Shown here piece by piece: positions 25,298 to 34,865 of a DNA stretch of 64,000 bases (positions within the stretch are counted from its first letter, which is position 1; each line of letters begins with the position of its first letter). The notes beneath the pieces are model-generated. The model saw only the letters and a list, made by a program, of their open reading frames with translations. It searched no databases and had not been told where the DNA came from. Made by a program: the position numbers and the translations under genes. Source of the stretch: Gnomoniopsis sp. IMI 355080 (Eukaryota; Ascomycota; Sordariomycetes; Diaporthales; Gnomoniaceae); the NCBI GenBank assembly GCA_027946555.1, contig JAPEVC010000006.1, forward strand, positions 1 through 64,000, in the 5' to 3' direction.

Positions 25298-26125
25298 ATG
25301 TCCATGAGTATCGAAGAAGTCGCTGGCCAGTCGCGCCAGGCAAAGCCGGTACCAAACATTGCCGCCAATGTCCTCGAGCAGTTCAGCATGAAAGGACGCG
25401 TTGTGGTGGTCAATGGAGCCTCGGACGGCATTGGTTACTCCGTCACGGAGGGAATGGTGGAGGCCGGCGCGGACGTTGCGCTATGGTACAACTCCAACGA
25501 CGCCGCCATTTCCAAAGCTGCCACGCTTTCGCAACAGTTTGGGATTCGAGCCAAGGCCTACCAAGTCAACGTGACAGATGCCGACGCCGTGAAGAAGGGG
25601 TTGGAGCAGGTGGTGCAGGATTTTGGCAAGTTGGACTGTTTCGTCGCCAACGCGGGCATGGCCATTAGCAAGCCCATCACCGAGCAGACCATTGACGAGT
25701 ACCGCAAGCAAATGGCTGTGAATGTGGACGGCGTGGTCTACTGCGCCAAGTACGCGGGTGAGATTTTCAAGCGGCAGGGATTTGGCAATCTGATCATCAC
25801 GTCGAGCATCAGCGCACGCATCGTCAATGTGCCGGTGGATCAGCCTGTGTACAACAGCACAAAGGCCTTTGTTACCCAGTTGGGAAAGAGTTTGGCAAGG
25901 GAGTGGCGCGAGTTTGCGAGGGTCAATATTGTCAGTCCTGGATTCTTCGATACTAAGATGGGGGCGAGCCCGAAAGTGATGAACGAAGGTCTGAGGATGA
26001 CACCGTTGGGAAGGCAAGGTGATGTCAAGGAGATCAAAGCGTTGTACTTGTACTTGGCAAGTGATGCAAGCACGTACATGACGGGTAGCGATGTCTTGAT
26101 TGATGGAGGGTATACTTTGCCATGA
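25298..26125 (+). CDS. Short-chain dehydrogenase/reductase, sorbose/xylulose reductase-like
   Basis: A single exon of 275 residues starts at the ATG in TCAAAATG. Upstream in-frame codons lack an ATG with a good context. It is a classical SDR: NGASDGIG (residues about 41-48) is the nucleotide-binding glycine motif, NAG is at about 116, the catalytic Ser is in ITSSIS, and Tyr/Lys are in YNSTK, followed by the NIVSPGFFDT loop. The sequence FARVNIVSPG, the ending SDASTYMTGSDVLIDGGYTLP, and the N-terminal NVLEQFSMKG resemble fungal NADP-dependent sorbose reductase (Sou1), L-xylulose reductase and mannitol dehydrogenase. The likely reaction is reversible reduction of a ketose to a polyol in the cytosol. 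The exact substrate cannot be told from sequence. Confidence 0.88.
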   Translation: MSMSIEEVAGQSRQAKPVPNIAANVLEQFSMKGRVVVVNGASDGIGYSVTEGMVEAGADVALWYNSNDAAISKAATLSQQFGIRAKAYQVNVTDADAVKKGLEQVVQDFGKLDCFVANAGMAISKPITEQTIDEYRKQMAVNVDGVVYCAKYAGEIFKRQGFGNLIITSSISARIVNVPVDQPVYNSTKAFVTQLGKSLAREWREFARVNIVSPGFFDTKMGASPKVMNEGLRMTPLGRQGDVKEIKALYLYLASDASTYMTGSDVLIDGGYTLP

Positions 26126-27445
26126 GTCCCTGATATATCATATTGATGGACCGGCATATGGGCCTTGCGAGGGTCCGTACGAGCTGATATTATCCACTTG
26201 AGACAGATCACTGACAGTAGGAAAGTCTTGTAGTAGAAGATGTTTTTGTTAGAATGAGCAGGGTCACTAGCAGAGGCCTCTTTGAAAGGCAGCGTTGATT
26301 GTCTTCAAGCTGCCCTGATCTCGGGTACATGACCTCTGCGCGAGAAACTCGAGTATCATTGTCACACTGCTAGGCAACTTTGACGAACTGAAAAACGCCT
26401 CCTTAGTAGCATCCTGAGTATTAATTAACAATTTTTTGAAAATATTTGTGTTGTGGGGGATATTGGGGATCAGTCTTCGGCGTTTCCCTTGTTGTCGTCA
26501 ACCGGACCACCGAGTACTTACAGCCGCCCAATCGTTAGGCGCATGTCGAGTAGATAAGTGATGTTGATGAATAGTACAATCGCATGTGTGCAAGAGACTG
26601 TGCCGCGTAGAAGAAAATCGCAGGCTGTTGAAGGTGATGTGGATACCTAGAAGGTAGATCATATAGCCATCAAACCAAAAAGAATTTCCCACGGTATTAT
26701 CGTACGGACCCAAATATATAATTGAAAGGTAATTGACGGCAGCGATATCTGCCTCAGAACTAGTGTTGATCTCTCCTCCTGCTACTGCAATCGTTACAAC
26801 TCGTCTCTCACACCGAAGAACCTTGTTGACCACTTCTCGTCGGTAGAGATATTATCTGGTACCAGTCCGGCTCTGGTCCACAGCACTTAAAATTCAAGCC
26901 TCACCGTCTTCGCTCTGAAAATGTTGATAGGCTTTCAGGATCCTTGGTAAAAGCTCGCCAACGTCGATTGGCAGTATACAACTACTGCCACAATGTTTGA
27001 AGACTCGATCCCCTCTAGTCTATTCCTTGCGCCGGATATTGCAAGTGCAGTGTTATGCGCATAGTTCCTGATTTCTCACAGAATTTCTTGCGAAGTAGTT
27101 CCCTATCCACAAAGCTTTAAACCACTTTCGAATATCTGGACCCGAAGCTGGACGTGTCTATGTTTTCGGGCACAACAATCTGATTCTCTGCCTTCGGACC
27201 AGCGAAAGGTCTCGAACGCGTGTCCAAATTTCACTCTAACTATTTATACCTTTTCCATTAAGTAATAAGCTGAATTAGGGGGTTGGGCCAAGGGTGTATG
27301 CATGCATGACAGCAACTGCATATTGTCAAGTAAGCTAACAAATTTCAGATGCGCCCAAAGATACAGGCTTCCAAAATGTCCTCCAGTAATGACCCATCAG
27401 GCCCCAAACAGAACGAGCGCTGACTTTGTCTCTGTTCGAGCCAAT
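26126..27445. other. Intergenic, no supported gene
   Basis: About 1.3 kb, AT-richer than its neighbours. A 111-codon minus-strand frame (26498-26833) starts at GTG and shows no domain. A 48-codon in-frame extension of the next gene begins at ATG 27302 and may be leader or N-terminus. Confidence 0.45.
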
Positions 27446-29398
27446 ATGGATCACACATACAGGTACGGAGGCTCTTTGGCTTCAGCTTGCATCCGAATGC
27501 TTAAAATTACAACCTTGAGTACATCGGGACGTCCGCTTCTCGAGCTATTTACCGTGAGCCTGGATGATCCAAGTCGGCCCAACTACAGCTGCCTATCATA
27601 TACGTGGGACGATCCTATTCCTGGAACCAGGTACAGCGAGCGGGACACCAGTGTCGACATCACCACGTTGCAGAATGATACCACGAGACGCATTGGCGTT
27701 ACTCCGAGCCTATACGACTTTTTGCAGCATCTTCAGAGGAGAATGGCTCCTCAGGATGCTGTGCTGTACCTATGGGTAGATGCCATTTGTATCAACCAGG
27801 CCGACCTCGACGAGAGGGCCAGTCAGGTTGCTCTCATGGCCCGCATCTATTCCGAGTGTGAAAGAACCATCATCTGGCTTGGACCCGAGGACGACAATAG
27901 CCACGTCGCAATACGACTCATCCAAACATCGGAAGGCTACACCCAAGCCAAAAATCGGCTTGGGCCCGAACTTGTCCGCCAGCATAACGATTATTGGAAG
28001 GCCAGGCTCGAAGCAGACGTGAAGCATGGTGTTGATCCTTACGTGGTCCTCGGTACTTTCATGAATCGAAATTGGTTTCACCGCACATGGACCCTGCAAG
28101 AGCTGATCTTGCCACCAACGGTCGTATTCTGGTGCGGCTATCTAGACTTCAGTCCGGAGCAGCTACTGGGGTCCATACGGCGGTTTTCGATGACTGATCC
28201 AGAAGCCCATATTCGGCAAGACAATCTGGATCCCATCGCCTTCGGACCACACAAAGGTTCCTTGCGCGTGCAGCTATCGAACACCTACCACAGAAGTGCT
28301 CTGACATATATCACCAAGACAGAAAGCAGCAGGATATCGAACTCCACGGCTGTCTCTTTAGCCCGGGTCCGCAACAGCTTCGATAAGCGGGATCACATAT
28401 ACGGTATGGCGGGTATCACGGGCGTTGATGTCCCTATTGACTATCGAAAGCCGGTTGCCGAGGTCTTTACGGAATTTGCGCTCGCAAGTGCGAACATAGA
28501 TGGCTTCAATCCTGAAAATATCGAGCACCGCAGTAAGCGACAAACGCCTGGTCTACCTTCCTGGGTCCCGGATTATGCCGTAGCCGTCGGGCAGTGGGAG
28601 TTTACCTCGAGGGGTGGGAATAAGATTTATTATGCTGGCGGTGGCACCGGCGTCCAGCTCATGATTTCGACTGAGCCGGCTATCCTTGTGGTCAACGGCA
28701 AGGTGGTCGACAGTGTGAAGCATGTTGTGGGAAGGTACCGCGATATTAACAGTGGGGTTTTCTTTGTGGACTGCTGTGCTGGCCTTGATGCGCTTCCAAA
28801 AGCAGATGTGGAAAACATTGGCCATCAGACTCTAATAGAGATGTTTTGGAGGACGTTGATTATAGATAATTTCTACCAGAGAAAGCCTGAGGCGGAGGTA
28901 TTTGGGCCCTCGTTCGCACTCGTTATGAGATTCTACTTAGCGAAGTGGCTTTCCCACCTCGGTCCAGACGAGCTTCGGGAAGGTCAGAGGCTCAAGGAAA
29001 ATTTAGAAAGCCTCGCTCGGAAAGAACCATCAAGCACTCACCTGCCCACATGGAGTGAAGTGGAAGCTACAGCCGCCAAATTTGCGACGGCCGTTGATCT
29101 GAGTGATATCCTGGATGAGGTGGAGCGGGCCACTCAGTGGGTATACCTCGACCATCTTCGTGATTTCTTTACAGACCGATGCTTTTTCGTTACCAATGAT
29201 TATCGGATGGGTATTGGTCCAGATGATCTTGAACCAGGAACTTGTGTCACTGTTGTCGAGGGTTGCCAATATCCGTGGCTTTTGGAAGAGGCCGATACTG
29301 GCGGCCGTTACCGCCTAGCTGGTTATGCGTACGTGCAAGGGATTATGTATGGTGAAGAATATGTAGAGAGTGCAATGGTTAGGATCGAAATTGAGTAA
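27446..29398 (+). CDS. HET-domain protein, full length
   Basis: An intronless gene of 650 residues from ATG 27446 (698 from ATG 27302). I prefer the later start because HET proteins usually begin within about 20 residues of the IR(M/L)L segment, here CIRMLKITTLS. HET blocks are clear: NYSCLSYTWDD, then YLWVDAICINQADLDERASQV, IYSECERTIIWLGPED, and NRNWFHRTWTLQELILPP. The C-terminal region DLEPGTCVTVVEGCQYPWLL...YRLAGYAYVQGIMYGE matches the lid-like tail found in full-length family members. HET proteins can trigger cell death after fusion of incompatible hyphae, but most genomic copies have no known role. No transmembrane or signal segment is visible. Confidence 0.9.
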   Translation: MDHTYRYGGSLASACIRMLKITTLSTSGRPLLELFTVSLDDPSRPNYSCLSYTWDDPIPGTRYSERDTSVDITTLQNDTTRRIGVTPSLYDFLQHLQRRMAPQDAVLYLWVDAICINQADLDERASQVALMARIYSECERTIIWLGPEDDNSHVAIRLIQTSEGYTQAKNRLGPELVRQHNDYWKARLEADVKHGVDPYVVLGTFMNRNWFHRTWTLQELILPPTVVFWCGYLDFSPEQLLGSIRRFSMTDPEAHIRQDNLDPIAFGPHKGSLRVQLSNTYHRSALTYITKTESSRISNSTAVSLARVRNSFDKRDHIYGMAGITGVDVPIDYRKPVAEVFTEFALASANIDGFNPENIEHRSKRQTPGLPSWVPDYAVAVGQWEFTSRGGNKIYYAGGGTGVQLMISTEPAILVVNGKVVDSVKHVVGRYRDINSGVFFVDCCAGLDALPKADVENIGHQTLIEMFWRTLIIDNFYQRKPEAEVFGPSFALVMRFYLAKWLSHLGPDELREGQRLKENLESLARKEPSSTHLPTWSEVEATAAKFATAVDLSDILDEVERATQWVYLDHLRDFFTDRCFFVTNDYRMGIGPDDLEPGTCVTVVEGCQYPWLLEEADTGGRYRLAGYAYVQGIMYGEEYVESAMVRIEIE

Positions 29399-29606
29399 AT
29401 GGAGTGCTAATCGTGTGGGAATGGGTCGACGTGCGACAGGAGTTCACGGTGGCCTTTCATCCATACCCAATGAACTACCGACGAATTTGGGTGGTGTACT
29501 CCCAGCGTTTTGAGTCGGGATAGCTTATAATATATGTATTGACTTTCCTCTCTCCTCGCCAAAATTCCTTCTATCAAAGCACCCAAAGGCTTATCCAGAT
29601 CAGCCC

Positions 29607-30077
29607 TCACCACTCTGAGCTTGAATACCTAATCCTTGGACCACACATTTGTGTGTCCGAATCACCATCCTCTTCGACGTCCAGCAGATCCATTCCCAGC
29701 TCGGGGATCACCTTTCCAAGTAATTCAGGCCATCTATGCTGAGCAGCCTAGTGAAAACAACTGTCCACCCTAGTTTTTCTTTATCTTGGAGTTGTTGATA
29801 CCCCCCTGCTTCGTGAATCTCTTCAAAAAAATGTCGGCAATACCCATATAACCAATGTGCATAGGTTGCCACCCACGGAATCCGTCACATTGCCTCTGCC
29901 TCCACTCCGAAAAAGTAGGTACATGATTTCCAGTGTCCCATACAACGCCGCCGCAGAAGTAGCGAAACAAAAACCGGCAAGCCAAACGGTGCTTGGCCTT
30001 GTGGGCAATGCTGACTGCTTAATGGTGTACTTTAGCTAGATAGGCACCTGAAAAATGCTGGAAAATTTCACGATTCA
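29607..30077 (-). pseudogene. Remnant or unusual small membrane-protein gene
   Basis: Two protein-like segments lie on the minus strand in a region with no conventional open frame. The upstream one (about 29850-30010) contains two hydrophobic spans, VWLAGFCFATSAAALYGTLE and LCTLVIWVLPTFF, joined by FRSGGRGNVTDSVGGN. It ends at an in-frame TGA after a T run. A plausible 63-nt intron (GTATCA..CTCAG) would link the same frame to HRWPELLGKVIPELGMDL, LDVEEDGDSDTQMC and the stop at 29607. A possible first exon begins at ATG 30077 (MNREIFQHFS) but its intron would be only 37 nt. Decay, with CGA changed to TGA, is the simplest reading. I do not recognise the family. The flanks 29399-29606 and 30078-30383 hold nothing else. 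Confidence 0.35.
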
Positions 30078-30383
30078 TAATCCCCGAACGAGATTATAAG
30101 CTCTGTTCTCCTTCTGTATCGTGGCCAAGGTATTGATCAGTTCCATGCAGACTATCTTTGGCAAAACTTGATGCTGCTCTTTCGTCTCCATAGCTCTCAG
30201 CTATTGAGCAAATCTACAGCAACGCCAAAAGGCCTGGCAAGGTATTTTGTATAACTTGAGACTTTGCATTGTCCCGACCCAGGCGATGCGTCTACTCCAA
30301 ACTTCAATTTGAGGGCTACCATCTCCACTCTTTCGATCTTTCACATAACACGACTTCACTTCACAGATCATGAAAAGGCGACC

Positions 30384-31334
30384 ATGACTTCTCCTCCACT
30401 CTTGCCCTGGCCAGCCATGAGTCTCGGCGAACGACCTGATGATGCGCTCCCTGGCTACAAACCCTGCCCACAAGATTACTCCCTCTACCTCGACAAAGAC
30501 AGCGACACAACCACCAAGCAGCCTGAGAGGCCAGGTAGCTGCGGCTCCAGTGATTATTCCACCTCGTCCACCACCCAATCGACCAGAATGACCACCCCAG
30601 CCCCATTTGAGGTGCCCAAAGTCTGGCAAACGGCCATGTCCATGGTTTCGGTCAACGCGGGCCTGTTTCCTCAGGAGGTTCTGACACAATACCATCGCCA
30701 ACAGCCAATCCAGATGCTTCAACGCCCTGGATACACTGAGCTGGACATGACAGCGTCCAAGCGGGCCACCAACCGCGGCATCAAAGCCGTCACCATTCGT
30801 TACATCGACAACGATCCTGGTAATATCTATCTGATGGTCATCTTTGTTGACGAGATCGACCCACACACCAAGCGCAACATTGTCCGCCTCATTACCAACA
30901 CCTCCATCAGGCACGTCCTCGAGGTGGAGCCTGGTGCCAACTGCCCTCTGTGGCTGCGAATCCATAGTGATCCTACCCACGCCTCCTCGCCATACCAGAT
31001 CATCCCTTGCTGCGAGCAATGGATCGAGGATCTCGACTTAAAGCGTCCCCTCAGCAACGAAGAGAAGCAGGTCCCCGCTGTGGTTGAGCGGCTGTTGCAG
31101 GAGGTGAAGAGGCAGGATCTGTTGTTAGCTGCGAAGGAAAGAGAGGTCCAAGATCGGGACGACGAGCTCGCTAGGCTGAGTGACCACACCCATTTCGACG
31201 AAGTTTTGGCTGTCCCCGCGGCCGTGCATACTCCACAACAGCCGGCTGTCGACCTGGAGACCATTTTTCAACAATACTGGTTGGTTGGCGTCGCTATAGT
31301 TACCATCCTCATGGCTTTCCTCGTGTTTAAGTGA
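30384..31334 (+). CDS. Tail-anchored coiled-coil protein of unknown function
   Basis: A single exon of 316 residues from the ATG in GACCATGAC; the open frame extends upstream without a better start. Residues 1-75 are Ser/Thr/Pro-rich. Residues about 80-220 form a folded-looking segment with alternating hydrophobics (IKAVTIRYIDNDPGNIYLMV, VRLITNTSIRHVLEV). Residues about 230-275 are a charged coiled coil (VVERLLQEVKRQDLLLAAKE). The last 20 residues are one hydrophobic span ending at the C-terminus (WLVGVAIVTILMAFLVFK). This layout is that of a tail-anchored protein facing the cytosol from the ER, mitochondrial outer membrane or peroxisome. I recognise no family. The reading is strongly protein-like and unbroken, so the gene itself is credible. 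Confidence 0.7.
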   Translation: MTSPPLLPWPAMSLGERPDDALPGYKPCPQDYSLYLDKDSDTTTKQPERPGSCGSSDYSTSSTTQSTRMTTPAPFEVPKVWQTAMSMVSVNAGLFPQEVLTQYHRQQPIQMLQRPGYTELDMTASKRATNRGIKAVTIRYIDNDPGNIYLMVIFVDEIDPHTKRNIVRLITNTSIRHVLEVEPGANCPLWLRIHSDPTHASSPYQIIPCCEQWIEDLDLKRPLSNEEKQVPAVVERLLQEVKRQDLLLAAKEREVQDRDDELARLSDHTHFDEVLAVPAAVHTPQQPAVDLETIFQQYWLVGVAIVTILMAFLVFK

Positions 31335-31605
31335 GCAGAATATCGCGCCATGCCGAACAAGTAAAGATGAGTCAGAATTTGCTGAAGACTGAAGAGGAAA
31401 CCATGAGCAGGCGAACGGTGGTTCAAATTGCAGGGGCCGAAGAGTTGAAGTTGCCGATGCTATGACGAGAGCTGAAAGAATGGTTGGCTTGCGGACGAAT
31501 TGGCGCATCTTTCATCATGAGCGACATCAACCTGACTGGATTATAGAAATGGAAAAACTGCTTTCAACACTGCGCGAAAAGTGATCTCGACATAATCTGC
31601 AACTG

Positions 31606-32901
31606 TCAAGCAATGTGGCCCTCGCCAGTGCTCATACTCCCTCTCCTTTCCGCTTCGATCGTGTATACCAGCTTCTCGCCACTAATGGGTCTCATGTGCT
31701 CTTCCTTCCTATCGTGACGTCGACTCGAAACGCCCGTGCCGAGTAGAGCAAAGCCATCCTCAACAACATTTTTCAGACCACCAGGCATCACGCGCACAGG
31801 ATTCGGCTGTAGCAGCCCGCCATCGGAGAGCCACTTGTAAAACGCCGTCGCAAATGACCGTTTTGCTGGCGATGTCTGCACCACGAAGCTCTGATACTGA
31901 ATATCCTCCCCCAGCCCTTCCCATACCGCCCCATATACAGGCTCCGCCAATACGCCCTCCGCTTCCCAAGCACCCGCCTCTTTAGACCTCACGACCGCCA
32001 TTTTGCCGCCTTGCCTCAGGGTGCTGCTAACATCGCGCACAGTCGAGCCCTCCGAAATGCAATCATAGGCAAAGTGCACACCGCCGCCTGATGCCTGCCG
32101 TACCTGTTCCGGCCAGCTATGACCACGATAGTCTACCAAGGTCTCATACCGATACGGCTCCGCCCTCAGCATATCCCAATTCCGCGGGCTCGCAGCGCCA
32201 ATCAGTCTCACCCGCTTTCCGCTGACCTCAGCACTGCGACGTACCAGTTGCGCAACGTACATCCCCACGCTCGTTGACGCACCGGCCACGAAGAATGAGA
32301 CTTCATCCGCCTCTGCACCATCCCCGTCATCACGACTATCGCTGCTCTGCACCCGTCTCAGCAAGCCCTCCTCGCTGTCATCTTCCCACTGAAAGGGTGC
32401 ATCGAGCCCCAATCTGAAGAACAGCCCTTGCGCAGCCGTTAAGCCGCACAGACTCACACTCGCCGCCTCCTCGAAGCTCATATGCCCCGGAATTCTCCAG
32501 ACAAGATCCGCCGGTACCACGACATACTCAGCAAAAGCCCCCGGCCGTTCATTCACACTGCAAGCGCCCTGGAGAAAGCCAGCCACTCGCTCACCACGGT
32601 TGATCACAGTTGACGTGGCCGTGTTAGAGCGTGGCAGACCTAATGAGCTGGCGCCGGTGCCGCTGCTGCTCTCTAGGGAGCCAGCAGGCGCGGGTGGGCC
32701 GCGTGCAACGACTAGCCCAGCAAAATCGCTGCCGACGGTGCGGCCGCTGCCTCCGAGAGGGTTGAAAGTGTAGAGGGCATCGACGGGATTGAGAGCGATG
32801 GCTTTGACGGCTATCAGGAGCTCATTGGGGCCCGGTGTGGGTATTGGGAGGGCGGAGAGGGTGGCGGTGCGGTTTTCAGCGTCAAGGACAAGAGCTTTCA
32901 T
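31606..32901 (-). CDS. Zinc-free MDR oxidoreductase (quinone/enoyl reductase-like)
   Basis: An intronless gene of 431 residues starting at ATG 32901. The GroES-like N-terminal domain is evident in MKALVLDAENRTATL, PGPNELLIAVKAIALNPVDAL and RTVGSDFAGLVV. The cofactor domain has FVAGASTSVGMYVAQLVRR (residues about 205-225), the family's nucleotide-binding turn. The zinc-binding cysteine/histidine set of alcohol dehydrogenases is missing, which places it with quinone oxidoreductases and the trans-acting enoyl reductases of fungal polyketide pathways. It is longer than usual (about 350) because of inserts rich in Ser/Gly near residues 75-95 and acidic residues near 180-205. No polyketide synthase lies nearby, so a stand-alone reductase is more likely. 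The substrate is unknown. Confidence 0.85.
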   Translation of the reverse strand: MKALVLDAENRTATLSALPIPTPGPNELLIAVKAIALNPVDALYTFNPLGGSGRTVGSDFAGLVVARGPPAPAGSLESSSGTGASSLGLPRSNTATSTVINRGERVAGFLQGACSVNERPGAFAEYVVVPADLVWRIPGHMSFEEAASVSLCGLTAAQGLFFRLGLDAPFQWEDDSEEGLLRRVQSSDSRDDGDGAEADEVSFFVAGASTSVGMYVAQLVRRSAEVSGKRVRLIGAASPRNWDMLRAEPYRYETLVDYRGHSWPEQVRQASGGGVHFAYDCISEGSTVRDVSSTLRQGGKMAVVRSKEAGAWEAEGVLAEPVYGAVWEGLGEDIQYQSFVVQTSPAKRSFATAFYKWLSDGGLLQPNPVRVMPGGLKNVVEDGFALLGTGVSSRRHDRKEEHMRPISGEKLVYTIEAERRGSMSTGEGHIA

Positions 32902-33564
32902 CTCGGATAATATTTCAACGATGAGAGAGGCCTAACGAATGTGTGATACCACAAGAAGAATTTGGTTCATATAAGCATTCGTCTTGTTTTCGGGTCGCAA
33001 GTGTCGTTGGAATGTACTGGAACTGTTACGTAATCGTTCTCCGTTGGGGTCGCGGATATCTGGTCCAAAATAGTAAAAGTTGTGAGTCTATCTAGTATAT
33101 AGTCCCAAGTATCGTTTTTTGAAATATACGAAATATGACCAGAACATGCTGGAATCACGTCAGACCGGCAAGGTGTGGCACCGATGCCGTGTAACTTGCC
33201 ACCCAAGCTTGTGGCTTGTGAAAACACCGCATTGTGCTACAGTAGCTACTCGGAAATCAGCTTTTGTCTGTTTCTCAGCTGGGAACGTATCCCGTATGCC
33301 GAAATTTCCGACTTACTCCAATTGCCTCAACTTTATACAAACATTTGCGAAGCAGCCAAGGCGACCGGAAAGAAAATGTAGCAACCAAGCACCAGTAACC
33401 GGAAAACTCGTACAACCCATAACTCCCTTTCAGTCTGATATATCAAATGATGTTTCCCCCACATATTGTCCCATATAATACAGCTACAAGATAGAAGGAG
33501 AGACGCATTGATTCGTGCGGTAGCTTGAGACTTAGTCCACTCCCTGAGCACGGCAACGTGGGCC
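32902..33564. other. Intergenic, no supported gene
   Basis: These 663 bp lie between two minus-strand genes: promoter of the oxidoreductase and 3' end region of the next gene. No gene is seen; a plus-strand 119-codon frame here has no domain features. Confidence 0.5.
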
Positions 33565-34284
33565 TCAGCAAGCCATCTTGGGCATCCTATGCTCTTGTCT
33601 CCCCGCCATCTGATTTCGAGCAAACCCGTCTTGCATCCGACCGAAACTCTGCTTCGCATTTACAGATCTCGTACGGCACCTCTTCACGGTTTCGTTGACG
33701 CTGACACTGTGCCGTCGAATGTTCCGGTACTCTTGTATCATTTCGTCCCTAAGCTCCTCCTCCGCAGGTGAGATCTTCCTCACAAACACCCGCTTGTCAT
33801 GATGCACCATCCAATTGACTCCTGCCTCCTCCTCATGCATACTCATGCTCTCGAGACTGTCAATATCATCCGGATACTCTGGCAGCCCCCAGCTCAATTC
33901 CCCTGGCGCGGATCCAACGCGGAAGAACCCTTTCGTCATTCCCAGCGTCCATAGCCTGGCGTTGTATGCCCTCAGCTGGCCTGCAAACTGCTGGATTTCT
34001 TCCACGGTGGGAATCCCCTGGTATTTTGGCCGAGCAATCAGGACTTGCAGGAGGAGGTCTTCTGTCTCGCCATCACAATCGAGAAGTGCTCCGGTTTCTT
34101 CGACTTGTCGTGCGGCTGCGCACTCGGCTACCCACTCGGTGACGCGCTCCATCTTGGCGTAGCAGATGCCTTGGAAATCCTCGTGCATTGTGTTGGCTCT
34201 CTGGTGGTGGCTTTGCGAGGCTTTGCGGCCAGAGGAAACCACTGCTGGTAGTGCTTCAGTCGTTGATGGGCGGACAGACTCCAT
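33565..34284 (-). CDS. Hypothetical fungal protein (239 aa)
   Basis: A single unbroken frame from ATG 34284. It is mostly charged and predicted helical, with EDFQGICYAKMERVTEWVAE, CDGETEDLLLQVLIARPKY and VEEIQQFAGQLRAYNARLW, followed by an acidic stretch (DDIDSLESMSMHEEEAG) and a basic tail (KRCRTRSVNAKQ). No signal peptide or membrane span. I do not recognise the family. Amino-acid composition and a long open frame support coding. It lies 581 bp downstream of the 973-residue gene on the same strand; that spacer holds nothing else I can identify. Confidence 0.6.
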   Translation of the reverse strand: MESVRPSTTEALPAVVSSGRKASQSHHQRANTMHEDFQGICYAKMERVTEWVAECAAARQVEETGALLDCDGETEDLLLQVLIARPKYQGIPTVEEIQQFAGQLRAYNARLWTLGMTKGFFRVGSAPGELSWGLPEYPDDIDSLESMSMHEEEAGVNWMVHHDKRVFVRKISPAEEELRDEMIQEYRNIRRHSVSVNETVKRCRTRSVNAKQSFGRMQDGFARNQMAGRQEHRMPKMAC

Positions 34285-34865
34285 GGTGCCCGGTGACTGA
34301 GGATGTCATTCCAGGTACTTGGCCTGTGGCGGCGATGCTACACCTGACCCTGAAGGTTTTGACGCAGGATGTCAAGTTGACATCGGCGCACCGACGTCTC
34401 TACCATTGGAAGTGCTGTTGGAACGCTGATGAAGGACTTCCGAGACCGAGATGAGACCCACACGCAGCAGCGGTGTATCGACAGCAAGGGTAGGTACACG
34501 TGTCAATCAAAGACGTTGCCTGTTGCGTTCTGGACAACGGAAATAGCCTGTGGGCCCAGACAGCAATCAGGCGATCGACTTTCAGTGAGATGAAGGTTGT
34601 AATTCAACATGGGTGCAATATTCGAAGGATGTCAACATTGTTTCGAAGCCAGTCACGGTGGCATTCGTTTCAACTTGCCACCCATCCACAGAAATTCGTT
34701 AACCGACCTAATTTCACAGCCATATTCGAAAAAGCAACACTTAGCTCCACACGGTTTTGTCAATACATCGCCAGACTTTTCCCATTGCCAGCTGATCACC
34801 GCACCTTTCAGTTCAGCAAGCTCAGTATAAGCTCGAGTGGCCTGCCGCGCTCCCATTGCACCGCC
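34285..34865. other. Intergenic, no supported gene
   Basis: 581 bp between tandem minus-strand genes. It contains promoter sequence for the 239-residue gene and the 3' end of the larger gene. Short plus-strand frames are unconvincing. Confidence 0.5.
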
